DNA of 8,600 bases from Patescibacteria group bacterium (GTDB lineage Bacteria > Patescibacteriota > Minisyncoccia > UBA9983), in the NCBI GenBank assembly GCA_018827845.1, contig JAHJXC010000074.1:1-8600 (forward strand), written 5' to 3'. This document shows positions 1 through 5,686 of the stretch, in pieces (position 1 is the first letter of the stretch; the number at the start of each line of letters is the position of its first letter). Under the pieces are notes generated by a model. It worked only from the letters and a program-made list of their open reading frames with translations. It was not told the origin of the DNA and searched no databases. The position numbers and the translations under genes are program-made.

Positions 1-82
1 AAGCGATGCTCCTGCAGAGGAAAAGAAAGAAGAAGAAACCACAGAAGCTCCTGCTGAAGGAGAAGAAAAAAAAGAAGAGTAA
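1..82 (+). CDS. C-terminal tail of an unidentified protein (partial, 5' end outside window)
   Basis: An open frame enters from the left edge and ends at TAA 80-82. The visible 26 residues are almost only Glu, Lys, Ala, Pro and Thr (SDAPAEEKKEEETTEAPAEG, then EEKKEE). This looks like a disordered charged tail. In Patescibacteria such tails often extend small ribosomal proteins such as S16, but no conserved domain lies in the window, so the identity is a guess. A strong hairpin terminator follows 16 nt after the stop, which supports this being a real 3' gene end. Confidence 0.7.
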   Translation, partial: SDAPAEEKKEEETTEAPAEGEEKKEE

Positions 83-98
83 ATCTTCTCTTAAACTG

Positions 99-135
99 AA
101 AACCCTCGTCCGACTTTTGTTGAGACGGGGGTTTT
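99..135 (+). terminator. Intrinsic terminator of the upstream gene
   Basis: A 12-bp stem pairs 99-110 (AAAACCCTCGTC) with 124-135 (GACGGGGGTTTT), with one T-G wobble and a 13-nt loop. The 3' arm ends in TTTT, followed by CATTT. The AAAA on the 5' side could let it also work on the other strand. Confidence 0.8.
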
Positions 136-180
136 CATTTGGAAAATTTTTTGATAGGATTATGAAACATATATAACATT

Positions 181-251
181 GCGAGCGTAGTTTAATGGCA
201 GAATATCTGCCTTCCAAGCAGAGGATGCGAGTTCGATTCTCGCCGCTCGCA
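181..251 (+). tRNA. tRNA-Gly, anticodon UCC
   Basis: A full cloverleaf is visible. The acceptor stem pairs 181-187 (GCGAGCG) with 244-250 (CGCTCGC). The D arm is 190-204. The anticodon stem TCTGC/GCAGA holds loop CTTCCAA, giving anticodon TCC at 213-215. There is a 4-nt variable loop, and the T stem GCGAG/CTCGC holds loop TTCGATT. CCA is not encoded and must be added after transcription. The discriminator base (251) is A, whereas many bacterial tRNA-Gly have U73. Upstream promoter matches are weak (TTGATA 151-156, TATAAC 172-177, spacer only 15). It is a normal UCC tRNA, not the UCA type of lineages that read UGA as Gly. Confidence 0.95.
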
Positions 252-262
252 TAAAACCTGGA

Positions 263-291
263 TTTACAATCGCATTATATTTTGCTATAGT
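263..291 (+). promoter_or_regulatory. Promoter for the small coiled-coil gene (leaderless architecture)
   Basis: The -35 TTTACA (263-268), a 17-nt spacer and the extended -10 TGC-TATAGT (283-291) form a good sigma70-type promoter. Expected initiation near 298-300 coincides with the ATG at 300. The transcript would therefore carry essentially no leader, and the ATG at 294 would lie upstream of the transcript. Confidence 0.65.
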
Positions 292-299
292 TTATGTAT

Positions 300-584
300 A
301 TGGACAAAGAAACAAAACAAGAATTTGAAAATCTTGCCAGAATGGTAAAAATTGGGTTTGATGAAACCGCAAAAAAAGAAAGCGTTGACAAGCGTTTTGA
401 TGATGTTGGCAACCGTTTTGATGATGTTGACAGCCAGCTTTATGAAATTAGAAAAGATATGTCAGAAATAAAGACAAACGTTGTCTATCGCGATGAATTT
501 GAAAAATTAACGCTTGAATTTGAGGATTTAACGGGAAGAGTAAAATATTTGGAGAAGAAAATGGGAATAGAGAGCGGAAAATAA
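300..584 (+). CDS. Small coiled-coil protein of unknown function
   Basis: A 94-residue, highly charged, helix-forming protein (MDKETKQEFENLARMVKIGF...) with no signal peptide or membrane segment. A heptad unit is tandemly duplicated: RFDDVGN then RFDDVDS, encoded by two identical 16-nt stretches (393-408 and 414-429) 21 nt apart, exactly seven codons. The C-terminal half (SQLYEIRKDMSEIK... to GRVKYLEKKMG) continues as heptads, suggesting a rod-like oligomer. Short proteins starting with a similar NLARMV..GF segment followed by coiled coil are common in Patescibacteria (my recollection), with no assigned function. The start at 300 is preferred over the ATG at 294, two codons upstream, because 294 lies between the -10 box and the predicted transcription start. 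There is no SD. It is probably a single-gene unit. Confidence 0.8.
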   Translation: MDKETKQEFENLARMVKIGFDETAKKESVDKRFDDVGNRFDDVDSQLYEIRKDMSEIKTNVVYRDEFEKLTLEFEDLTGRVKYLEKKMGIESGK

Positions 585-612
585 ATATTAAAAATAAAAA
601 CCACATTTTGCC

Positions 613-635
613 TGCCCTGAATTTATTGAAGGGTA
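613..635. repeat. Short imperfect palindrome, intergenic repeat family
   Basis: TGCCCT (613-618) pairs with AGGGTA (630-635) around an 11-nt AT-rich centre. The core TGAATTTATTGAA (618-630) resembles TGAGTTTATCGAA at 1323-1335, near the hup stop codon (11 of 13 identical). This suggests members of one dispersed short repeat family. No good U-tract follows, so it is a poor terminator. Confidence 0.45.
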
Positions 636-661
636 AAAGAAAATTTTTTATTAAATTCTTC

Positions 662-689
662 TTGTCGAAAAGAATTATCTAAATTTAAT
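662..689 (+). promoter_or_regulatory. Candidate promoter for the bPH2-domain gene
   Basis: TTGTCG (662-667), a 16-nt spacer and TTTAAT (684-689) precede the ATG by 9 nt, the same geometry as at 263-291. Inverted repeat AATTCTT/AAGAATT overlaps the -35 region. No SD is present, again predicting a leaderless or near-leaderless mRNA. Confidence 0.4.
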
Positions 690-698
690 TTCGAAAAT

Positions 699-1226
699 AT
701 GCAAAAACTTGATCCAAAAGCTGTATGGTTAATTTTCACAGGTTTCATTTTGAGATGGTTTATTTTTATTCTCGTTTTTGGAATCTATATCGCCTTTATG
801 TTGTTGGCTGACTCTGATAAGGATACGCCCGCATTCGGGTTTCTAAAATGGTTGTGGGTTGTCGTCCCAGCACTTCTCGTCTTTTTCTGGATATGGGCAA
901 AACTGACATATCATTTCTATCGGTATGAACTTCGAGAGGATGGATTCCGGAAGGAATTTGGAGTCATCTGGAAAAAATATGTCACCATACCATATGATAG
1001 AATCCAGAATGTAGACATATATCGTGGTGTGATAGCCCGTATTTTGGGGCTTTCTGATTTGAATATCCAAACCGCGGGCGCAAGTGCTCAGGTGTCGCGA
1101 TATGGAACATGGGGACTTGGCGCTGAGGGCAGGTTGCCTGGCTTGTCTCGTGAAGTCGCAGAGCAGATCCGAGACGAACTTGTAAAGCGCTCTCGTCAAT
1201 CTCGAACTACAAATCAAGGATTGTAA
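699..1226 (+). CDS. Two-TM membrane protein with a bacterial PH (bPH2, YdbS/YdbT-like) domain
   Basis: A 175-residue protein. Two hydrophobic segments are obvious, about residues 9-37 and 47-68, each rich in aromatic residues. From about residue 70 follows a soluble bPH2 (DUF304-type) domain: YHFYRYELREDGFRKEFGVI, then VTIPYDRIQNVDIYRGVIAR, LGLSDLNIQTAG, ending in a helical segment. YDRIQNVDI followed by a G-ILGL-L-I-TAG stretch is characteristic of this family. Bacillus YdbS/YdbT-type proteins often carry two or more such domains; this one is the short single-domain form. The role is unknown; the cell membrane with the PH domain in the cytoplasm is likely. It appears to be a single-gene unit between its own promoter and a strong terminator. 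No partner gene of the family is adjacent. Confidence 0.85.
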   Translation: MQKLDPKAVWLIFTGFILRWFIFILVFGIYIAFMLLADSDKDTPAFGFLKWLWVVVPALLVFFWIWAKLTYHFYRYELREDGFRKEFGVIWKKYVTIPYDRIQNVDIYRGVIARILGLSDLNIQTAGASAQVSRYGTWGLGAEGRLPGLSREVAEQIRDELVKRSRQSRTTNQGL

Positions 1227-1262
1227 TTTTATATTCTTTTTAAAAGAGTTTATATTTAATGC

Positions 1263-1293
1263 AATCAACCCCGCCTAGACGGGGTTGATTTTT
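1263..1293 (+). terminator. Intrinsic terminator after the bPH2 gene
   Basis: A perfect 11-bp stem pairs 1263-1273 (AATCAACCCCG) with 1280-1290 (CGGGGTTGATT) around loop CCTAGA. The U-tract TTTTT spans 1289-1293. It lies between the convergent bPH2 gene and hup. Confidence 0.9.
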
Positions 1294-1309
1294 CTGAGCT
1301 CAGAAAAAT
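1288..1309. repeat. Perfect 22-bp palindrome overlapping the terminator U-tract
   Basis: ATTTTTCTGAG (1288-1298) is followed directly by its exact reverse complement CTCAGAAAAAT (1299-1309). Its left arm contains the U-tract of the preceding terminator, so the two RNA folds compete. It could help end transcription of hup on the minus strand, but it has no U-tract in that direction. Confidence 0.7.
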
Positions 1310-1327
1310 TTACTGCTTGCAGTGAGT

Positions 1328-1600
1328 TTATCGAACTGCATCTTTTAAGGCTTTGGCTGCTCTGAATTTGGGAACCTTGGTGGCCGGCACTGAGACCGTG
1401 GCGCCAGTTCTTGGGTTGCGCGCCTGGCGGGCCTTTCTTTGTTTAACTGAAAAAATACCGAGTCCGGCAATTGAAACCTCTTCTTCTTTTTTAAGAGAGT
1501 CTACAATGGCTTCAATCATAGCATCAACAGCCTTTTCAGATCCGACTTTAGTGCCACCAATTACTCCATTAACAACATCAGCTAATCCGCTTTTGTTCAT
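1328..1600 (-). CDS. hup: HU-family DNA-binding protein
   Basis: 90 residues, the standard HU length. HU dimers bend and compact DNA in the nucleoid. The N-terminal helical half (MNKSGLADVVNGVIGGTKVG...) is followed by the signature GLGIFSVKQRKARQARNPRTG at residues 46-66. The intercalating Pro is at position 63, as in canonical HU, in RNPRTGATV. The basic beta arm and C-terminal helix (PKFRAAKALKDAVR) are complete. No SD precedes the ATG. It lies on the same strand as rny but 248 bp downstream, with its own promoter candidates, so it is probably separately transcribed. The stop codon sits in a short repeat-like segment (1319-1340). HU versus IHF: the lack of IHF-specific features and the presence of a single copy here favour HU. 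Confidence 0.95.
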   Translation of the reverse strand: MNKSGLADVVNGVIGGTKVGSEKAVDAMIEAIVDSLKKEEEVSIAGLGIFSVKQRKARQARNPRTGATVSVPATKVPKFRAAKALKDAVR

Positions 1601-1657
1601 ATTAAAATTAATAGGGTTTAATTTATAATGTTTTCTCGACCATGCCTTATAGAAGTA

Positions 1658-1685
1658 TTATATATCAAGCCATTTTTTAGGGCAA
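1658..1685 (-). promoter_or_regulatory. Candidate hup promoter
   Basis: On the minus strand TTGCCC (1680-1685), a 16-nt spacer and a perfect TATAAT (1658-1663) would start transcription near 1651, giving a leader of about 50 nt. An alternative is TATTAA (1608-1613), 7 nt before the ATG, which fits the leaderless pattern of neighbouring genes but lacks a -35 match. The 1601-1848 gap also holds the repeat cluster and broken-gene candidate listed separately. Confidence 0.4.
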
Positions 1686-1732
1686 GCCCCTCAACTGCGC
1701 TCGGGACAAGCCCTACCGGGCGTACCCGGTAG
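1678..1732. repeat. GC-rich compound palindromic repeat
   Basis: TAGGGC (1678-1683) and GCCCTA (1710-1715) form the outer arms of one hairpin. They overlap a second, perfect one: CTACCGGG (1713-1720), loop CGTA, CCCGGTAG (1725-1732). The central CTCAACTGCGCTCGGGA part matches, from memory, a common Patescibacteria intergenic repeat type. It is much more GC-rich than the surrounding DNA. Confidence 0.7.
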
Positions 1733-1856
1733 TAGAAATTCAAATTGCTCTATAAATTTCGTGTATTGACCTTTAAACATTTTACCTCTCCATAGTGATT
1801 ATTCATGATTAATTTTACATTTCTCGCAAAATTTAATTTGAATTTTCACTACCGGG
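1725..1856. repeat. 22-nt inverted repeat linking the rny 3' end and the intergenic repeat
   Basis: The + strand at 1725-1746 and the minus strand at 1856-1835 are identical except for two adjacent positions (AG versus GA): both read CCCGGTAGT, two bases, then AAATTCAAATT. The second arm begins in the last codons of rny and includes its stop. In rny mRNA the arms could pair around an 88-nt loop. In addition CTACCGGGCGTA occurs directly at 1713-1724 and 1849-1860. Confidence 0.7.
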
Positions 1857-3378
1857 CGTATTCTATAATTCGAGATTCCCGGATAACATGCACTTTGATC
1901 TCGCCCGGGTACTTTAATTCCTGTTCAATGCGGTCCGCGATTTCACGGGCAATTTTCTTGGCTTCCAAGTCTGAAATCTTGTCAGGAGTAACAAAAATCC
2001 TTATTTCCCTTCCTGCTTGAATAGCATAAGATTTTTCAACGCCCTCAAAGGAATTGGCAATTTTTTCCAAATCCTCAAGCCGTTTCAGATAATTTTCCAA
2101 AGTGTCCCTGCGGGCGCCCGGCCTTGCTCCAGAAACAGCGTCAGCAGCCTGAACAATCACTGACTCAATGGTCTCATAAGGATATTCCTCATGATGGGAT
2201 TGCATGGCCTTTATAATTTTTTCATCGCTGTTGAATTTCTGCAGAATTCTTCTGCCAATATCAACATGAGTTCCTTGAATTTCATGGTCCATGGCCTTGC
2301 CAATATCGTGCAAAAGGCCGGCCTTTTTCGCCACATTAACATCCGCTCCTAATTCCGAGGCCAGCATGCCGGCTATATGGGCAACTTCAATGGAGTGCTG
2401 GAGAACATTTTGGCCATAACTGGTTCTAAAATATAAACGGCCTAAAACAGTCATCAAGCGAGGATCAATATCAATCACTCCGGTCTCATAAGCAGCCATT
2501 TCTCCTTTTTGTTTGATCAACTTTTCAACCTCCATTTTCGCTTTATCCACTGTCTCTTCAATTCTGGCTGGCTGGATTCTGCCGTCTAGAATTAAATTTT
2601 CAATAGCTATCTTTGCAATATGCCTGCGCACAGGATCAAAAGAAGAAACAACAATAGAGCCAGGCGTATCATCAACGATAATTTCCACTCCTGCTGCCTG
2701 TTCCAAGGCCCGGATGTTTCTTCCTTCCTTGCCAATAATTTTCCCCTTAATATCATCTGAGGGAAGAGAAACACTGCTAGTTGTAACCTCTGAGGCAGTG
2801 GAGGAAGCGAGGCGCTGAATTGCTGAGACTAGAATGTCTTTGCCTCTTTTTTCCAATTCCTCACGGCCCATCATTTCCAGTTTTTGAATGTGGCCCAGAA
2901 TATCCTGCTCGTATTTCTTTTCCAAGCTTTTAAAAAGTTCTTCTTTAGCTTCAGTTTCTGTGAGAGAAGCCACTTTTTCAAGCTCTAGCCGTTTTTGTTC
3001 CTCTGTTTCGGCCAGTTCTGCTTTTTTCTTTTTTAAAAATTCTATCTTTTCTTTTATCTCTTGGTTGCCTTTTTCGATATCTTCTCTTCTTTTTTCCAAA
3101 TTTTCCTCTTTTTGCAGGGCTTTTTCCTCTAATTTGCGTACCTGAAAAAGGGCGGTTTTTTCCTCCCGCTTTGCTTCTTCTAAGATTGTTTCCGCTTTTT
3201 TTGTTGCTTCTTCTACTGCGTTCTGAGCTTTAGTTTTAGCATCTAAAAGAAGCTGTTTGATTTTGAGTTCAGCTGAGCTTTTTCGGCGAAGAGTAACAAG
3301 CTGATGGAAAAAATAGCCAATGACTATTCCTCCCAGGCCAGAAAAAGCGGCCAAAAGAACGACTTTGGTTAAGTTCAT
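1849..3378 (-). CDS. rny: Ribonuclease Y (membrane-anchored endoribonuclease)
   Basis: 509 residues, close to the roughly 520 of known RNase Y. It starts mRNA decay by endonucleolytic cleavage at the membrane. Visible parts in order: one N-terminal TM segment (about 5-23); a long charged coiled coil (about 33-180); a KH RNA-binding domain with GKIIGKEGRNI at 212-222; and an HD hydrolase domain with H328 (QHSIEVAHIAG) and the metal-binding pair H357-D358 in LLHDIGK. It ends in the family-typical EYAR. The start is chosen because the TM segment follows directly; there is no SD. It is probably transcribed alone from a promoter about 66 nt upstream. In many bacteria without RNase E, RNase Y is the main decay initiator; whether that holds here cannot be seen. 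Confidence 0.97.
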   Translation of the reverse strand: MNLTKVVLLAAFSGLGGIVIGYFFHQLVTLRRKSSAELKIKQLLLDAKTKAQNAVEEATKKAETILEEAKREEKTALFQVRKLEEKALQKEENLEKRREDIEKGNQEIKEKIEFLKKKKAELAETEEQKRLELEKVASLTETEAKEELFKSLEKKYEQDILGHIQKLEMMGREELEKRGKDILVSAIQRLASSTASEVTTSSVSLPSDDIKGKIIGKEGRNIRALEQAAGVEIIVDDTPGSIVVSSFDPVRRHIAKIAIENLILDGRIQPARIEETVDKAKMEVEKLIKQKGEMAAYETGVIDIDPRLMTVLGRLYFRTSYGQNVLQHSIEVAHIAGMLASELGADVNVAKKAGLLHDIGKAMDHEIQGTHVDIGRRILQKFNSDEKIIKAMQSHHEEYPYETIESVIVQAADAVSGARPGARRDTLENYLKRLEDLEKIANSFEGVEKSYAIQAGREIRIFVTPDKISDLEAKKIAREIADRIEQELKYPGEIKVHVIRESRIIEYAR

Positions 3379-3450
3379 ATAAGTAGGGCATTTTGTCCAT
3401 ATTTTTGGTTCCGAACTAATGCAAAATTAAATAATAAACTAAGTACTTCT

Positions 3451-3478
3451 ATAATAGCAGACTCCCACAGTTTGTCCA
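3451..3478 (-). promoter_or_regulatory. Promoter for rny
   Basis: On the minus strand TGGACA (3478-3473), a 16-nt spacer and TATTAT (3456-3451) with an extended TGC just before it. Predicted initiation near 3444 gives a leader of about 66 nt, unlike the nearly leaderless neighbours. It lies back-to-back with the gpmI promoter, and the two -35 regions share a 9-nt tandem repeat (AGTTTGTCC 3469-3477, AGCTTGTCC 3478-3486). Confidence 0.55.
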
Positions 3479-3480
3479 GC

Positions 3481-3511
3481 TTGTCCCGCTCAGCGGGATA
3501 TATGCTAAAAT
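3481..3511 (+). promoter_or_regulatory. Promoter for gpmI (leaderless architecture)
   Basis: The extended -10 TGC-TAAAAT (3503-3511) lies 9 nt before the ATG. TTGTCC (3481-3486) may serve as -35, but the spacer is long (19 nt). A palindrome TCCCGCT-C-AGCGGGA (3484-3498) fills the spacer; it may be an operator or another member of the GC-rich repeat class. No SD precedes the ATG. Confidence 0.5.
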
Positions 3512-3520
3512 AGAAATAAT

Positions 3521-5092
3521 ATGTCAAAAAAATACAAGCCAGTGGTGCTTTTGATTTTGGATGGTTTTGGGATTTCGCCTGACAAAATCGGCTCGCCTTG
3601 GGAAATTGCCGAGCACCCAACTTTTTCTGAAATAGAAAAATTTTATCCTTTCACTGCTTTGCAGGCCTCAGGAATTGCCGTTGGCCTGCCTTGGGGCAAG
3701 GAAGGCAACAGCGAAGTGGGGCATCTTACAATTGGCGCTGGTAAAATTATCTACAACTATCTTCCGCGCATTTCAAACGCCATAAACGACGGCTCTTTTT
3801 TTATTAATGAATCTTTTTTAAAAGCGGTCGAGCATATAAAAAACAATAACAGCGCCCTGCACATTCTGGGCCTTTATTCTTCAGGCACTGTTCATGCCTA
3901 CGAAGAGCATCTTTACGCCCTTCTTGATTTAATAAAAAAACAAAACAACATTCAGGAAATCTATCTCCATCTTTTTTCCGACGGCAAAGACGCTTACAAC
4001 AAAGAAGGTGTTATTTATTTTAAAAAACTGGAAAACCTGCTTCAAACCCAATATCCCAATGCAAAAATTGCATCAGTCATAGGAAGAAATTTTGCCATGG
4101 ACAGGGACAATAATTGGGATAAAACAGAAAAAACATACAATCTTTTTGTAAAAGGCGAGGGCAATAAATTCCAAAGCCCTTCATCTTATATTGAAAGCCA
4201 GTATCAAAAAGAAATTTTTGACCAGGAAATAGAGCCCGCCTACGCTGAAGCTTCGGCGGGCAAGCCCGCTACAGAAAGCAGGATTAAAGATGGGGATGCT
4301 GTAATTTTTTTTAATTTCCGCGAGGACAGCATGAGACAACTGGTCCATAGCTTTGCAAATGAAAAATTTAAAAATCTTTTGATTGTAACAATGACAGAAT
4401 ATTACAAAGACATACCTGCCTCTGTTGCTTTTAAGTCAGCCAATGTGGAACATCCTCTGGCAAAAATTATTTCCGACGCAAGATTAAAACAGCTTCATAT
4501 TGCTGAAACAGAAAAATACGCCCATATCACCTATTTCTTGAACGGAAGTAGGGAAGAGCCGTTTGAAAACGAGGAAAGAATTTTAATTCCTTCTTCGCAC
4601 GCTCCTTCTTATGACCAAGTGCCGGAAATGTCAGCAAAAGAGGTGACTGAAGCACTTATATCTAATCTGGGTAGATATGATTTTATTGCTGTTAATTTTG
4701 CAAATGCTGACATGGTTGGGCACACGGGAAATTTTTATGCCACCACTAAGGCCCTAGAAATCCTTGATTCCTGCGTAGGTATGATTATTCCAAAAATTTT
4801 AGAATTAAATGCCGCACTTCTTATTACTTCTGACCATGGCAATGCCGAAGAAAAACTTTATAAAATCACAGGGCAAAAAAAGACTAAGCATTCCACTAAT
4901 CCTGTGCCATTTTATATAGTTGGCAATAATTTTAGGCGCAAAAATCCCAGAACGGCCGAAGAAATTATAACTGGATATAAAGATGTAAAAGGCACACTAA
5001 CTGATATAGCTCCAACAATTTTAGAATTAATGGATCTAAAAAAACCGGCCACCATGACCAGCCAGAGTTTGCTTGAAAAATTAATTGAGTAG
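3521..5092 (+). CDS. gpmI: 2,3-bisphosphoglycerate-independent phosphoglycerate mutase
   Basis: 523 residues; the family is about 510. It interconverts 3- and 2-phosphoglycerate in cytosolic glycolysis using two Mn ions. The alkaline-phosphatase-like metal sites are complete: D14 (LLILDGFG), nucleophile S64 (EGNSEVGH), D397 and H401 (NADMVGHTG), D438-H439 (TSDHGNAE) and H457 (TKHSTNPVPF). The inserted phosphotransferase domain shows GRNFAMDRDNNWDKTEKTY (189-207) and FFNFREDSMRQL. Two family motifs are slightly altered: SSGTVHAY for the usual SDGGVHSH, and DGKD (Lys156) for DGRD. Residues 239-250 (PAYAEASAGKPA) come from a GC-rich palindromic repeat inserted in frame, where most homologues have a short PT.. 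linker. It converges on clpP with a 3-bp gap and no terminator between. Confidence 0.97.
   Translation: MSKKYKPVVLLILDGFGISPDKIGSPWEIAEHPTFSEIEKFYPFTALQASGIAVGLPWGKEGNSEVGHLTIGAGKIIYNYLPRISNAINDGSFFINESFLKAVEHIKNNNSALHILGLYSSGTVHAYEEHLYALLDLIKKQNNIQEIYLHLFSDGKDAYNKEGVIYFKKLENLLQTQYPNAKIASVIGRNFAMDRDNNWDKTEKTYNLFVKGEGNKFQSPSSYIESQYQKEIFDQEIEPAYAEASAGKPATESRIKDGDAVIFFNFREDSMRQLVHSFANEKFKNLLIVTMTEYYKDIPASVAFKSANVEHPLAKIISDARLKQLHIAETEKYAHITYFLNGSREEPFENEERILIPSSHAPSYDQVPEMSAKEVTEALISNLGRYDFIAVNFANADMVGHTGNFYATTKALEILDSCVGMIIPKILELNAALLITSDHGNAEEKLYKITGQKKTKHSTNPVPFYIVGNNFRRKNPRTAEEIITGYKDVKGTLTDIAPTILELMDLKKPATMTSQSLLEKLIE
4234..4269. repeat. Palindromic repeat inserted in frame inside gpmI
   Basis: GCCCGCC (4234-4240) pairs with GGCGGGC (4255-4261), with an inner GAAG/CTTC (4247-4254). 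A second hairpin GCGGGC-AA-GCCCGC spans 4256-4269. The segment is far more GC-rich than the rest of gpmI and encodes PAYAEASAGKPA. I recall such Ala-rich peptides from repeat insertions in other CPR proteins, analogous to the palindromic elements in Rickettsia genes. Confidence 0.8.
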
Positions 5093-5095
5093 AAT

Positions 5096-5686
5096 CTATT
5101 TCTTTTCGTTTTTAGTCCTTAGAACACTGTCTATGAGGCCGTATTTTTTGGCTTCTTCTGGATCCATAAAGAAATCGCGGTCAGAATCTTTTGAAATTTT
5201 GTCCAATGACTGGCCAGTATGTTTGGCAAGAATCTGGTTTAATCTCTCTTTAATCTTAAGGATGTGCCGGGATTGGATGGCAATGTCAACTGCCTGTCCG
5301 CCCACCTCGCCCATTACCTGATGAATCATCATATCTGAATTAGGCAAACTAAATCTCTTGCCTTTTGCGCCAGCACCTAGAAGAATGGCTGCGCCTGAAG
5401 CTGCCAAACCCACGCAAATTGTAGAAACATCTGCCTTGATATGGTTCATGGCGTCATAAATGGCAAGGGTGGCGGTTACTGAACCGCCCGGAGAATTAAT
5501 ATAGAGATATATATCTTTTTTAGGGTCCTCTGATTCTAAAAACAAAAGCTGGGCAATAACAGTATTAGCCACGGCGTCATTAATGGGTCCGGCCAAAAAA
5601 ACAATCCTCTCTTTTAACAAGCGGGAGTAAATATCATACGCTCTTTCGCCATATTGGCTTTTTTCTATTACTGTGGGTATTAACAT
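5096..5686 (-). CDS. clpP: ATP-dependent Clp protease proteolytic subunit
   Basis: 196 residues, normal ClpP size. It forms the serine-protease chamber that degrades proteins delivered by ClpX or ClpA/C-type unfoldases. The catalytic triad is complete at standard spacing: S97 (GLAASGAA, where GQAASMGA is usual), H122 (MMIHQ) and D171 ([13 protein letters not shown]). The oxyanion-hole segment is NSPGGSV (64-70), and the C-terminal YGLIDSVL is typical. The start overlaps the tig stop by 7 nt (ATGTTAA), so translation is probably coupled; no SD is present. The tig-clpP order is widespread in bacteria, usually followed by clpX. Here clpX is absent from the window, and the operon ends against gpmI. 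Confidence 0.97.
   Translation of the reverse strand: MLIPTVIEKSQYGERAYDIYSRLLKERIVFLAGPINDAVANTVIAQLLFLESEDPKKDIYLYINSPGGSVTATLAIYDAMNHIKADVSTICVGLAASGAAILLGAGAKGKRFSLPNSDMMIHQVMGEVGGQAVDIAIQSRHILKIKERLNQILAKHTGQSLDKISKDSDRDFFMDPEEAKKYGLIDSVLRTKNEKK

Larger units (their letters stand above)
1618..1780 (-). pseudogene. Possible small gene broken by a palindromic repeat
   Basis: An SD-like GGAGAGG (1785-1791, minus) precedes ATG 1780-1778 by 4 nt. The frame reads MFKGQYTKFIEQFEF, then enters the GC-rich repeat (LLPGTPGRACPERS) and stops at TGA 1693-1691. In another frame the sequence emerges from the repeat as LKNGLIYNTSIRHGRENIIN and ends at TAA 1620-1618. Both flanking pieces look protein-like, while the middle is repeat sequence. 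ACPERS is a peptide I associate with such repeats in CPR proteins. A plausible reading is one small protein interrupted and shifted by a repeat insertion. I do not recognise the family. It may instead be an intact 29-codon ORF, or noise. Confidence 0.35.

Noticed and set aside
172..177. TATAAC as the -10 box of tRNA-Gly
   Set aside because: It ends only 3 nt before the mature tRNA 5' end and has a 15-nt spacer to TTGATA; too poor to list as a separate promoter.
843..1268. 141-codon open frame on the minus strand
   Set aside because: It lies opposite the bPH2 gene and runs through that gene's terminator; the composition is not protein-like and the + strand gene has clear TM and domain features.
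1678..1860. CRISPR array
   Set aside because: The repeats are few, irregularly spaced and partly inverted, with no uniform spacers and no cas genes.
3375..3620. 81-codon minus-strand frame ending in an ATGA overlap with rny
   Set aside because: It starts inside gpmI coding DNA, crosses both promoters and a repeat, and matches no family; the overlap with rny is by chance.
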